The notes under the pieces were generated by a model. It was not told where the DNA came from, did not search any database, and was given only the letters and a program-made list of their open reading frames with translations. Position numbers and translations under genes: made by a program. Shown here one piece after another: positions 10,127 to 24,400 of a stretch of 64,000 nucleotides of DNA. This DNA is from Euborellia annulipes. Taxonomy: Eukaryota; Arthropoda; Insecta; Dermaptera; Anisolabididae. The stretch's first letter is position 1. Every line of letters starts with the position of its first letter. Where the stretch lies: contig JAKCPI010000515.1 in the NCBI GenBank assembly GCA_023213315.1, positions 1 to 64,000 of the forward strand. Reading direction: 5' to 3'.

Positions 10127-10162
10127 CATATTCATCAATGAAAATTCACTTAGGCTCTTTCA

Positions 10163-10397
10163 CAGGGGCGGATTAAAAGGGGGGGGGGGGGGGGGGGCGC
10201 CCCCCCTCCGAAAAAAAATAAAAAATATAAATAAAAAAAAAATAAAAAAAATAAAATTTGAGGTCTTTTTTTTTTTTTAATTTTTTAAATCAATCAATTT
10301 AAATAAATAAAAAAGGGGTGAAAGGGGCAAAAACCCCCCAAACCAAAAAATAAAAAAAAATAAAAAAAAAAAAAAAAAAAACCCCCCCAAAAAAAAG
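10163..10397. mobile_element. hAT-type MITE with homopolymer-damaged right end
   Basis: Left end CAGGGGCGGATTAAAAGG followed by a run of about 18 G. The exact 8-bp repeat CTCTTTCA flanks it (10155-10162, 10398-10405). The expected CCGCCCCTG right end is replaced by C/A homopolymers, possibly through assembly trouble. Confidence 0.6.
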
Positions 10398-10755
10398 CTC
10401 TTTCATAAATTGAAATTATTATTTTTACAGTCAATATATAAATGGTTAATTTTTAAATATTATTCTTGGTTGATACAAAAAAAAAAAACGTCTATTTTCA
10501 AGAGGTTAAAATTGTATTATATTAGAAATAAACCTTGTCCACCCTAGTGAATTTTCATATTTAATATTTTCTCCCTCTTTAAATTATCAAGTTGCTCTTT
10601 ATTCCGATAGATGGCATTTTGGTAATATCTCAACTTTCATTTTCTAATTTCAGTTCAATCCAAATTTTAGAAATATTTTAAATGTCAAAATTTTCTAAAT
10701 ATATTTTATTTATTTTAAACTAATTAATTATTATCAGACTATTAAACTTAGAAAA

Positions 10756-13700
10756 ATGAAACATTCTAAAGATCAAATGAATCATATTAAAGAAACAGTT
10801 GAAAATTATTTAAAGAGAAGAAATTATAAGGTAAAAATATATCGGATTTAATATTATTTATTTTTTTTTTAATTATTTTAAATATTTTCAGCCAGCAATT
10901 TGTGAAAACAAAGAAAAAAAAAGAAGAAGTTATAACAAGGGATAAATTATCAGCAAATTTTATTTTAAATGAATTGATTTTAAAAGAAAATCCTTACAGG
11001 AATCTTGGTTTGATTTCTCCAAATACATTAGAACAATCTCTATTAAAGTAAGAAAAACACGCATTTTTTTTTTATTATAAATAATAAATACCCCATTTAT
11101 ATTTTTTTTTTTTTTTGTTTTAGTTTAAGAAAATTTTTTAATGAAAAAGTGGTGTGTTGTACCTATGACTTTGATAATTTATATGGACCCTTATTTTGCC
11201 ATGTTTATTTAGAATTACTCAACTCAAAGGATTCATCAAAATACGCAGCAAAATTAATTAAAAGAAATCCGGGTTTTTGTAAAAAACCAAAATATTCACC
11301 CGATGAACCACCAATTATGACCTTAGAATCGTTAGAAAATCGATCACAAATTGAACAATTTAGATCTTCTAAATGTGTTGTTAAAATTTGTCCACATGTT
11401 ATATCGAAAGTTCAACATTTCTTTCAGAATTTTAAATACATTCCTCTTATACAAGTAAGTTGTTTTATATTTTAAACATACTCTTATTGTTTTATTTAAG
11501 ATTTCATCACTAATCAAAGATTTCCTAACTTTATATTCAATTAAAATACTATTTTATTGATATTTGATATTAGGAGAATATGAAATCATATTTTTATTTA
11601 TTATGAAACAAAATCACTTGACTGCAACAAATAGGTGATTTAATTAAATCTATATATATATATATATATATAACCAAAATGAAATATATATATTGATATA
11701 AATTGGAAAAGAGCAAGAACGGGAAAAGCTAAGAAAAGAAAGCCTTTGGATGCCGAAAGGAGACGTTTCAGACAAAATTTATTCGTCCATCTTCAATCTT
11801 ATAGGCTTATGACTATTTAATTTACAAAATTGTCATTGGTCTTGTGGCACAAAAGTCCGTGGACATGTGAGCGCCAAAATCCCACCCATGCGTTTTCTAC
11901 TTGTGATTATTTCATTGTTTTTATAAAAGAAAATGAAAATCTTTATTGGAAAATTTCTAACTTTGAAACATGAAAGTTTGTAGTAAAAAAATATTATATT
12001 TTTTTAAAAACAATGAAATAATCACAAGTAGAAAACGCATGGATGGGACTTAATATTGTCCCTCACTGTACAGTGCGCGCCAGAGGGATATCGCCGCCCA
12101 TATTTTTTTAAATATTTTAACTTATAATATTTTAATTCTAATTGCACTATTAAAAGCGGAATTAAATAAACGTTAAATATATATATATATATATATATGT
12201 TAAATAAACTTAATAACAGAAACTAAAAATTTTATTTAGCAATAGGGTGCGACAAACGGATAGAAACATTTGAAAAAAAAGTAATTGTTGCAAGTGATTT
12301 AGGGCACTTGAAAAACTGTTAATATTATAATTGTAATATATAATTATAATTCATTTGTGATTGCCACAGATGTAACAACCTTTATAATTTTAGATAAATT
12401 GTGCCACAGAATTAGTGGCCGAAACGTTGTAATTTTTACAAATAAACCACAGTTAAACCGAAAATCAAATTCTTTTTCTAATAATAACAACTGTGAAAGC
12501 CTAAACTCCAAAAATGTCAACATTATAGCTTGATTAATCATATTTTCGTTCAATAACTCGAAAACATCGATTAGGCATTGATTCAACAAGCTTATGTGGA
12601 TAGTTCCGTTGAATCTTCAAAAAATGCTTGAATCAGGTTTTAGAAGAAAATATATATATATTTTATAAAAGGACGAGTGTTTAAGCCAACGTGAATAGAG
12701 AATTTAGATTATGCTACGAATAGACAAATTTAACGAGAGAGTCTATTATTATAAGCCTATAAGCACTGAGGATGGACGAATAAATTTTGTCAGAAACGTC
12801 TCCTTTCCTTTTGGCATCCAAAGGCATTAATTTCCTTGAAACTCTCTTACTTGCTTTTTTCCAACTTGTAACATCAACAGCAACTTCTATCCGGATTGAA
12901 ATATATATATATATGAACGAGAAATTAAAACGCGGAGGTATTTTCAGGCCAAATTTAATACCACTATATAGTCGACGTTCGGGAGACTAAACGCTCCTTC
13001 ATCAGGACTCTAAACATTCAAAAAGGTAAACATATAGCTTAGTTAACAATGGACAATGGAGAATGTTAACTAAGCTATATGTTTACCTTTTTGAATGTTT
13101 AGAGTCCTGATGAGGAGGCGTTTATCTCCCGAAACGTCGACTATATAGTGGTATTAAAATTTGGCCTAAATACCTCCAGCGTTTTAATTTCTCGTTCATC
13201 GATCTGCACCAGGCTTTTAATCATCAAATATATATATATAGGTATATAACAAAGTCTCAGTAGATGAATTAAGAATGCTGGGACGATACGTTTAATGCTT
13301 GTTATGTTAGTGAATGTAAACCAGCAATTGCTGAATCCAAAAAAAGTGGTTTTCGCAACATGGTCTGTCTGTCTGTGTGTTTATGTGTGTCTGTCTGTGA
13401 ACAAAATATCTCAAGACGAAAAGAGGTAGAAGGGTGAAATTTTATATTTACGTTAGGTACATCCCTGGGAGATGACACGAAGCTTTTGAACAAAATCGGC
13501 CAAGAGTACTAGTAATTTACTGAAGTACTTTTTCAATCTTTTTGGATTTTCTCAAAATTCGATCAAATGATTTTGTTTAAAATTCAAAAATCTCCGAAAA
13601 ATTCAGTAACCTCGAGCTGAGCTATACTAGTAGATTAAAAACTATCCTAGTTCCTCCAAATGCCAGAGATTTTATATATATATAATATTTCAAAATTATA

Positions 13701-15463
13701 CTGCAGTCTAATAAATAAGAACAAAATATGTTTTATTTAATAATACTCTCCTCAAACCTACTAGCTACTGCCGTGCTGCAGGTCTTCCTCAGTGAAAAGC
13801 AGGGGCGTATATAAGGGGGGGGGGCGAGGGGGCCCGCCCCCCCCCCCCGAAATTTCCCAAACACATATACAAAATAGGGATATACAGACATCAGCGCAAC
13901 AAATTTTTCCGCAGGATGGAAAACATTGGTTCCGCAAAAGAAAAAATGTTCCGCAAAAAATTTCGTGTGAAATAAAATTTAGTTTCTTAAAAAAAAAATT
14001 TTCCGCAGAAAATTTTTTTGATTTCGGGCCCCCCCCCCCCCGAAAAAAATTTCTATATACGCCCCTGGTGAAAAGAGTTCTAGAAATTTGTTAATGCATT
14101 TTATAATAGGACTTTACCTTATAGGTCCGAATGGATCCACAAACTCCTAGATCTTCTTAAGTAAAGGAGTTAACGAATATACATTCCGTGATCAGTCAAT
14201 CAACTGGATTAATTTTATTTTTAATAAATATTAATTCCTTTGACTAAAAATAAAATTAATCCGATCGATTGACTGATAACAGAAATGTATGTGGTTGACT
14301 GTCTTACATAAAAAGATTTAAGTGGAAGCAGTCACATATAAAATCTTTAAGTTAAGGTAAAGGCCAAAAATAAATATTTCTTTAAGTTGTACTGCATTTA
14401 CAAATTTTTTAGATCTGCGTGTGTTTGAAAACCTTTAGTTTTGAAGATAATATTCCTAAGTAAAATATATTTTGTTTTTATTCATACAATGATTTATTTA
14501 CATCTTAAGTGAAAACCTAATCTCGGGTGAGATATATAGTGCCAAAATAAGTGCTGCCCATGCGTACAGTGAGCACCACAATTAAGTCCCCACCTGATAG
14601 CTTTAGCCTTAAGTATATGGATTAATATATGGTAAATGGTGAAATAATTTTAAATTTGAAAAGGTAAAATAAAATCATCTGTACCAGATTTTACGTTTTA
14701 CCTTTTCGGTCATTAAAATTATTCCACTATACAACATATACTATACCATATACTTAAGGTTCTAACTATCAAGTGGGGACTTAATTGTGGCGCTCACTGT
14801 ACATGTGATTATTTCATTGTTTTTTTTTGTTCTTTTATATGTAAAATTTTCGAATTCCATCTTTTAGAAAAACAATGAAATAATCACATGTAGAAAACTC
14901 ATTGATGATACTTAAATTTTGGCACTCACTACACTGTTTTATTTATTTGTATTAGATTATCTCTACGACTCTATGTTCATATAATGGGGCCATTGAGATT
15001 TTACTCTTAAACTTTTAATATAATATTTAATTTTTCCTATTTTTTTTTTGTTTGCTTATTATATATCTATCGTAATAAGTACAAAGAGTACAAGTCACAT
15101 TTTAGAGTTGTCTAAAAAACGGTGTCAAAGTTTTCAAAACGCCATTGAATTGCTTGACTTATACTAGAAGGTGCATGGCCATATAATAAAGAATGTAAAG
15201 TTAGTTTAGACTTATACTGTTAGTATACACACGTTATACAGAGTTAAATCAGATGGAAAAAATCATAAAATTTTGACTTATATCCTTTTTTCTTATCATG
15301 ATAGATATATATTTAGTAATAAAATATATTTTTGGCATTAATCGTGATTTATTTAGTTAGAAATGAATAATACAAATTAACTACCAAAATTACAAAGTTT
15401 CGGCTACTATTTCTGCGATCGTCATTAGGTGATATATTCACTTTGAAAAGCAAACACTGAGAA

Positions 15464-15498
<35 letters not shown>

Positions 15499-18400
15499 CT
15501 AAAAATAGACAAACTCTATATTACACGCAGTAGAAGAAATTATTTTGCTAGAACGATTTACTAAAGTATTGGAGAAAATACACCAGCAATTGCTTTACAA
15601 TCTGATGCAACAAATTAAATTAGATGGATGAGTTAGACAATCCGATATATTTGCAAAATAAATTATTTTTAATGTGGAAAGCAATCGCTGGTGTATTTTC
15701 TCCAATACCTTAAACGCTATATTATTTTCGAATTAAGGATATTTGAATATTGGTATACGGGAATTTTTACTTTCTCTTATTTTTATTTATAGTATTTGTT
15801 GTTATTGTCATAAAAACCTCACAAATACGAATTTCATTATTGGTGATTACAACTACAATAGTTCAATATGAGGATAAACATATCTAACAAACATTCTTGT
15901 TTTTGTTTTTTTTTTAAGGTGCTCAACAAATGGTTTGTCTTTGAAGTTGCTCATGAAATTGAAACTAGTCGAATTATTCCACTTAGAATTCGAGATAAAA
16001 CCACCCCACTAATTCCTCCCCTAATGTCACAAGTAAGATTCTTCTAAAAAAAAAAAATAAATAATAATTTTTATATTATAATTTTAATTAATTATTTTGC
16101 AGAGTTCAAGTGAATTGGATATAATTTTAAAAAACCAATATCAAGCTGTAATTGAGAAATCTCAAAAAATTTTTCAGAAATATAATAATGAAGGTGTTGC
16201 CTTTCTTTCTGTTAATAATCATCCACTAATGTAAGAAAATTTTTTTTTGATATAAAAGATTTTTCTGTGATTAAAATAACATCGCTTATTATTTAATAAA
16301 ATTAATTTTTGTTAGCTGAACAGTCTTCTTTTCAAATTCCGAAAGAATCAACAACTGAATTAAGCATGCTGGGACGATCCAATACGTTTAATGGAGAATG
16401 TAAACCAGCAATTTCTTTCCGCAGTAAAATAATTTATTTAGAAAAAATTTGCATAATGCATTCCATCATCAGTGCCTCAAATTGCATAAATGTGGGGTGT
16501 ACTCAAAAATTATAAAATATATATTGAGAAGCCATATACATATATATCTTACTCAATTTCTCTTAACGAACAGTTAACAGTCCTTACCACACATAGAATG
16601 GTTTCTCAATACTCATTTTATAATTTTCGAGCACTTTCCACATTTGTATAATTTGAGGCACTGAAGATGAAAATTCCGAAATATTTACCAAATAAATTAT
16701 TTTACTGTGTAAAGCAATCTCTGGATTCCTTTCTTCATTAAACCTATAAAACAAAAACCTGATTTATTTTAAAAACTTTCAAATATTTTCAAAATAGCTA
16801 CTACATAGATAATATTTATATATATATATATATATATTACATTTGTTAGCTGAACTGTCTTTATTTCAAATTCCGAAAGAATCAACAACTTTTTCTTTTA
16901 TTTTCTCCATAAATGATCACTTGAAATCATTTTATATTTACTTTTGTTTTTAAATTTAATTCTACCTCCTTTTTACTTTCTCTTACCCTATATATGAAAT
17001 ATATAGAGAGAGAAAGTAATGCGATCATGTCAAAAATTCGGTGTCGAGATTTTTATATACACAAGGTCCCCCGAGTCCAAAAAAGTGGGTCCCGCAAATT
17101 GGTCTCTCTGTCTGTAACGATTTTTAGCATGAAGGAATTGAGCTAGCCGAATGAAATTTTATATTTAAGTACCCCCCTGGACAGTCAAAATAAGCTTTTA
17201 AACAAAATCGGCCAAAAATTACTAGGACTTTACTAATGTATTTTTTCAGTTTTTTTTTCGATTTTCTCAAAATTCGCTCCACCAAAAATTGTTTAAAATT
17301 CAAAAATCAATTATTTTTTAGATACTCTTTAAAATGTATATTCTCATTTTGCCCTAAAAGTGTTTTCAAGTACACTTTACTGATGTAATTTATCAGATTT
17401 TTCAAATTCATTTTCCGGCTCTTCTTTCCATAGAGCCAATGTTAAATCCCTATGGGGATTTGTATGTTAATTTCGATTCAAAAGGGGGGTCCCCTTTGGA
17501 ACTTTTTACGGATTTAAAATTTTTTTTTCCAATTCTTATGAAATTTTCTATTTATTTAGGATTTTCTAATGTGTATAAAATGTCCAAATATGAGATTGAA
17601 ATTTTGAAAAATAATTATAGTTTATTTCAAGCAGTCAACATTTAAAATGCTAGTTTGGAACTAAGGTGCTATGGGAAACTAGATATATCTCGACTCAAAA
17701 AATCTGGTGTCGACAGCACGGTGCACAACTTTCTCTTATCGAAGGGTAAGAGAAAGTTGTGTGCTGTGAGCCAGTCACACCATATTTTTTAAATAGATAT
17801 TTTTTCATTAATTAAGAAAAATCTTTTATATTTATTTTACTAAGATAGAATTTTATATAATAATCTTTTTCAGACGAACTACAGCTTGTTGCCTTACATC
17901 CAATTGTAAATATGTAGCCGCAAATTTTAATAATAACATACGAATATGGCAAGCCTGTTACGACATATCACAATACCCCACGAAAAATCAAAGATACTAT
18001 ATTCCATCGAAGTAGGTATAAGCTTACATTTTTCTAATAAATCATTATTAAAATAAACTTATGATTTTTTTTTTAATTACAGAGTTATTCGATACTCGCA
18101 TACATTTTCTAATTTTGATTCTAAAATCTATGCAATGCAATTTATTGATGTTGGAGAACAAATTGGAAATATGTTAGCCATTTCAAGTGAAAGTGGATTA
18201 ATGAATCTATGGGACGCGACCAAAGGACAATGTATAACATCATACAAGTAAATAATTTTTTTATTAACATTTAAACTATTCACCGTGGGTTCTAGATTTG
18301 ATAAAATCTAATTCAACAAAACAATTACTCTAGGTTTTATATGTTTCAAGGGTTTATTAAAAATAAAATCAGATTAATGGCTTAAATAGAAATGCCTGAA

Positions 18401-21400
18401 CCCCCAATATATATATTAATTACAACGGTTATCGTCTAAAGTCTTAAATGGCCTAAGTTGCCGAAAAGACTGTGTGAATGTGTGTGTGACTGTGAGTGTG
18501 AATGAGAAAAAAGTGTGAATGTTTTTTTTATAAAAAAAAAAATCAGATTAACATTTTATTGAAATTAAAATTAAATTGAGTAATTTAAATTTCAATAAAA
18601 CGTTAAAATGTTAATTTGATTTTAATTTTAATAAACCTTTGAAACATATTACCTAGAGTAATTGTTTTGTTGAAGGGTGCATCCTGTACTTGTTTAACAG
18701 AATATATATACAAATCAGATTTTTAAGTGTATTTTTAAAATTTTATATTAAAAAGACAGGGGACGGAGCAGGTGCAGCCAAAAAATGAAAGCCTCCGATT
18801 TAATACATGTCCTGGCGATGTGGGCCATCGTATTTATTTAGTGAGAATGATAAAAAACAACATGTCTCGATCATAAATATATCTACTTCAACATTTCTCA
18901 AAATAATTTTATTTTTACAAATTTAATCCATAAATCAGGTTATTGGTTCCGAAATTAAACGATGTATAACATCATACAAGTAAGAATTTGTAAGAATTTC
19001 TATCAAAGCCAGAATAACAATTTTAATATTTTTGATAGAAATTCTTACAATATTTCGTTTAATTTCGGAACCAATAACCTGATTTATGGATTAAATTTGT
19101 AAAAATAAAATTATTTTGAGAAATGTTGAAGTAGATATATATATTTATGATCGAGGCGTGTTGTTTTTTATCATTCTCACTAAATAAATACGATGGCCCA
19201 CATCGCCAGGACATATGATACATAAATTTACATGTATTGACCAACTCCGGGACTTTTAACAATTTTGTAAGTGTTTTGCTATGCAAATATTCTAACTAAT
19301 TTGTAATATCATATGTATTTATGTAGCAAGGTCTGAATGAAGATGGGTAAATAAAATTCACCCAAACGTCTCATTAAATTGTATTAAATCGGAGGCTTTC
19401 ATTTTTTGGCTGCACCTGCTCCTTCTCCTGTCTATAGAAAAACAGCCACTGACTTCATTGATTTTATATTAAAAATAAAATTTAATTGCTAAAAAAAATA
19501 TTTTTCTCAAATCTCGGGAGGTGGGGAATAATTACCCCCTTTACCCCTTGTATCCGCCCTTGTGTTGAATGAGATTTTATCAAATTTCCCCAGTATATAT
19601 GTCGTGACAGATCGTGAAATTAGACAGTTCATGAACTGTCTAGACATTTCATGAACTGCAGCCAGATAGTGTAATGGTCAAACAGTTTCATGATCTGGCT
19701 AAAAATTTTAGACAGTTCATGAAATGCAATTGGGCCTTAGACAGATCGTGTAATGCTCGAGGTTACATGAAATGTCTAAATTTTTAGGCAGTTCATGAAC
19801 TGCCTAACAGCATTTGCCGATCGTGTACTGTTTGTAAAGCAAATAAAGATCTCGAAAAAAGTCAATTTTTTTCAATATTATTATTATCGATTACTAGATT
19901 TTCCAAATCTTCCTCAGTTTATAAATCTTGAGTTAAGGTGCGCGTCTCGGCGTTCTAATTTTGGGAGATTCCAGCGGCCACAAATTTGAAGCTATCTACC
20001 TCACTTTTTTTTTAATTAAAGCTATTTAAAATGTCTACAACTTATAGAAGCCCTTTTTTTGATTTTCGAAAAAATAAAATTTTTTTTAGATTTATTGCAT
20101 TAACTTACAAACAGTACACGATCGGCAAAACTGCTGTTAGGCAGTTCATGAACTGCCCTAAAAAATTTAGGCATTTCATGTAATTCTCGAGCATTACACG
20201 ATCTGTCTAAGGCCCAATTGCATTTCATGAACTGTCTAAAATTTTAGCCAGATCATGTAACTGTTTGACCATTACACGATCTGGCTGCAGTTCATGAAAT
20301 GTCTAGACAGTTCATGAACTGTCTAATTTACGATCTGTCTACGACATATATATATATATATGTATATATAAATTTTTTTTATTTTTATTAAAAATTATTC
20401 GTTACATGTAAACTAATTTTGTAAACTTTATAAACAAGATTTAATTTCGAAATGAGGGATTAATTTGTTGAGTTACACTATGGTGTTGTTTGTTAAATAT
20501 GATTAAAAAAACATTAGTTTTTTTTATATTTGGTTTATTTTAGGCTGAGCGACTGCGCGCTCGCTAGCAACAACACCTTGGTGCATCTCAACAAATTAAT
20601 TTTTCATTTCGAAATTAAATCATAATTAGTTTGAGCAAATCTATATATATATTTATAAACAAGAATAATCTCTTAGCATTGTCAAGTTCTGACATTTCAT
20701 AAATGCAGTAGAAAAGGGAGTCACAGCTATATGCTTTTCAATGCGTTCGAGTCCAAAGAATACAAAAAAATATTCTGAAAGTTTATTCTTAGGTTAATTT
20801 AAAGATGGAAGGCAAGCTTGTCGACAAAAAAGTTGATTTTTAATTAATAAAAATTTATTGAGAGATGACTAACTGTGCACAAGCATCTCGGTTTCGGTGT
20901 CAACCTGACCATCATCGACAACCTTGCCAGCCATTTGCAAATTAACTTAAATAGAGTAAACTTCTAAAATATTTTTTGAATTATTCTTCTCTTCGGTTAA
21001 AAATAATAGCTATAATTAATTTTTTGTGTATTTATATAATGGTTATAAAAATATATAGTCTTTTGATTTTCAAGTAAAAAAAAAAAAAAATTAAATCCGG
21101 ATTAATCCAGATTTTTTGATGGTTGAGGATTGAACAATTGAGGCTTTTAACTCCTAATAAATAAATATAAAATATTTTTTTATAATTTCTTATATACATT
21201 TAATTAATTTCTCTGTTATATTTTTAATTCTTTCTTTATTTATTCGGTGGAGTGGAGGAGGGGATTTGATCCGCGTTTCTCACCCCTTGGCTATATATAG
21301 CTGGGATAAATATTGTTGGAAGATTTAAGCCAGCTAATAATTTTGAAATATGTAATAATATTTTCATTGATGAATTTATTTTAATTCTGGGAACAATAAA

Positions 21401-24400
21401 ATGAGAGAAGAGCCCCCAACCATTTCAATAGGCATATTGGCCATGGCATTTAAAACATTCACAGATGAATTAATAAATAAAAAATACAAAAAGGATAAAA
21501 AGGTGACTACCTTGAGATGTGAATTGAGGATTGGAATTGATTGGAGTGCGAGGAAACATCCAAAAGGAGAGGCCAAATTTGTGAGGTGTCATGGCGGAGT
21601 ATTCAAGGCGTCGGTGCTTGAGGAGAGGACGGCAAAAACACAAGGGCTTAATGTTAATCGCTCCAGGATTGAGCGTCTACTGACTGGGAGAAGTGACGGC
21701 AAGATGGATGTCGTTGAATAGTTAGCAACAATCGCTTCAGATGGCTCTGTAAACAACAAAGCTGCAATTTGATTGGTTAAAAAATCTCTCTAATAATCAA
21801 GTGTTAAATACTAAACTGACAAAAAAAAAAGTGATAAATGGACCCTGTTACGCATTAGTGTGTCAAGCGCCAAAAAAATTAAAAATTGAGTTAAGCACGA
21901 AATATTGTTTCAAATGCTATAATTAATAGTATTTTTTATGAAATATGTCCTAAAAAAATTTATATTTAATGTTACATGCCCAATGACAAAAAAAAATTAT
22001 ATATAATCTAATCAAAACAATGTAAATCAGAAAAACTTTAATGTTAATTTTCTCAAATCTCGGTACCTGGCGTTTGACACACTAATGCGTAACAGGATCC
22101 AAATATGAAAAATTAAATACTTAACTAAAAGAAAAACTTGGAATATTATTATTATTTTTCTACTAAAATTTACTTAATATTTCCACAGAGGACATTCAAT
22201 GCCTATATGGGATATAAGCATGAATAAAATTGGACTTCATTTAGCAACAGCATCCAGGGATCTCACTGCTAAATTATGGACTTTAGAGAGAACATTTCCT
22301 ATTAGAAGTTTTGCTGGACATACTCATAGTGTTGACGTAAGTTTCATTTATATTTAATTTAATAAATAATTAAAAAAATTTTAATATAATAAAAATTTCA
22401 CCTGTTTTAGTGTCTTGGATTCCATCCTAATTGTTTATATTTAGGAACGGGTTCAACTGATAAAACAGTTAGAATATGGAACGTGGGTACTGGCAAACTT
22501 TTAAGAATATTTGATGAATCCAAAGGACCGATTAATACACTTTGTTTCAGTCCCAATGGGAATTATATTGCTGCAGGAGGTAAATATTTTTTAAGTATTT
22601 ATTATTTGAGAGAACAACGTATAGCTAATGTTGATTATCTTGGCTCAACTAAATAAATAAATAAATAAACTCCTGAGAAGCTCATCCTTCTCAATCAACC
22701 ATCACTTAAATAATATAAAAATCTTTTTTCTAGCTCCCAAGTGTGTATATATATATATTAATATATGTATATATACACCATGGTTTTATCAACCGCCGAT
22801 CGGTCGTAAAATCAAAACAAACGTGAATATCAAAATGTGTTTATTTAAAAGCTTATGACATTTGTCATAGCTTTTCTATAATATATTGCAATAAAGATGC
22901 TAAACTCATAGCGTACGAAATACGATCAAATTCTAAATGGAATTTACAGTGTATTCCAGACTCTTCTCTTGCCCTTAAATTGAAAAAGTGGCTCGATGGA
23001 GAACACTTTCATACATATGAGTTTCGAGATAATTTGGCGTTAATGTTATTGCAAATGGTATGGAAAAGTTACAGCTATGACAAATAAATTAATTAAACAT
23101 CTTGTATTATATATATGATATACAGTATAATTAACTTAAGTGTTTGTTATTCACGCTTGTTATCGCCCATCGACGATTAAAAAAAATTGCATATTGTATT
23201 ATATATATATGAGGATCATCAAGAAAGTAATTTTTTCCTAGGACCAGATAGGACTTTTCAAAATATTCACCGCAAAGATAAGACACTTGATATAGCATGA
23301 GATCAACTATTGTATTCCTGTCGAGGAAGCCTAAAGGAACAGCCTTCCAGTGTATCATCTATGTCCCTATGAAATTGCTAATCGGGCAGGAATTTATTAG
23401 TTTATAAAAAAAGAGCAATCAATGGGAGCATATTAGGTCAATTGCTCCTCAAACATCTAAAATGTGATGTGGAATAGCCGGGCTTTGGCTCGCGAGTCCG
23501 GCTCGGCTCGCCTAAATCCTCAAGTGCGTGGGCTCTCACGAGCCGAGCTGGGGCACATCCGTCAGGGCCTTCTGTCTGACTCGGCTCGGCTCGGGAGCGA
23601 ATTTGCATGTGGGTGGCCCCCGACGGATCGGACTCATGCCTCAGATAATGCAAACCATGGCTGATTTTGGCTTAGTTCAGCTCGTGGGAGCCCACACACT
23701 TGCGGATTTGGCACGTTTGTAAGCGAGCCGAGCCGGGCTCACGTGCTAAAGCCGGGGGTGTATGGGGCGCTTTAAGCTGGTCTTTTCTTTCACCACAAGA
23801 ATTTTCTGCCTGGTCAGCACTTTCAAAGTGACGAAGAGATGCATAGAGGCAGAGAGAAACTGGTTGGTTCCTATACTACGATAGACTTCACTTTGTTGTT
23901 TGGAATTTGTAACTGGACTCTGCCGGTTTATAAGAAATAAATAATTAAATTAAAAAGTTAATAAATTTGCGATATGAGTTTGTGTTTGATTGGGCAAAAA
24001 TTACGCCCCTTGGAGTCGAACCTCTTTGCTTTCGTCCGCCCGCCTCGAAAGCACAGGGGGCGCAATTTTTGCACAATCAAACCCAAACTCATCTCGCAAA
24101 TTTGTCATCTTAAACGATATATTGACTTGCTTATTTGAGCGTTGTTTGAAAAAAATTTCATCTCTTTTCAAACAAAGCTCTTCCTAGTTAATAAAAGTTA
24201 ATCCCAAGGAATGACACCCTTAAAATTTATTTACAAATAGGTACTCTAATTTGGCCAAAATATATTTAATTTAATTAATTGTTTAATTTTGTACAGTTTA
24301 TATACTCGTAGATATATTTAGATATATGAGTGATGCCGAGAAACATATAATTAAATCACCACCATGAGCTCTGTCTTTTCGGCAAGGATGTAGGGAGGAA

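Larger units (their letters stand above)
11700..12870. mobile_element. long palindromic element with hammerhead-like cores (HH-2), nested insertions
   Basis: In TAF5L intron 3. The left arm AAGCCTTTGGATGCCGAAAG and GAGACGTTTC...GTCCATCTTCAA is answered at 12755-12832 by CACTGAGGATGGACGAATAA...GTCAGAAACGTCTCC and TTGGCATCCAAAGGC. The interior holds a MITE (11852-12068), TA repeats and a partial HH-1 arm. Confidence 0.6.

Noticed and set aside
10180..10400. Extreme G, C and A homopolymers as a functional structure
   Set aside because: Similar runs recur in hAT MITE arms and at 50.2-51.0 kb and are prone to sequencing error; not treated as a separate signal.
23438..23722. Three overlapping 64-71 codon frames on both strands
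   Set aside because: By-product of a GC-rich palindrome that lacks stop codons; the symmetric structure explains them.
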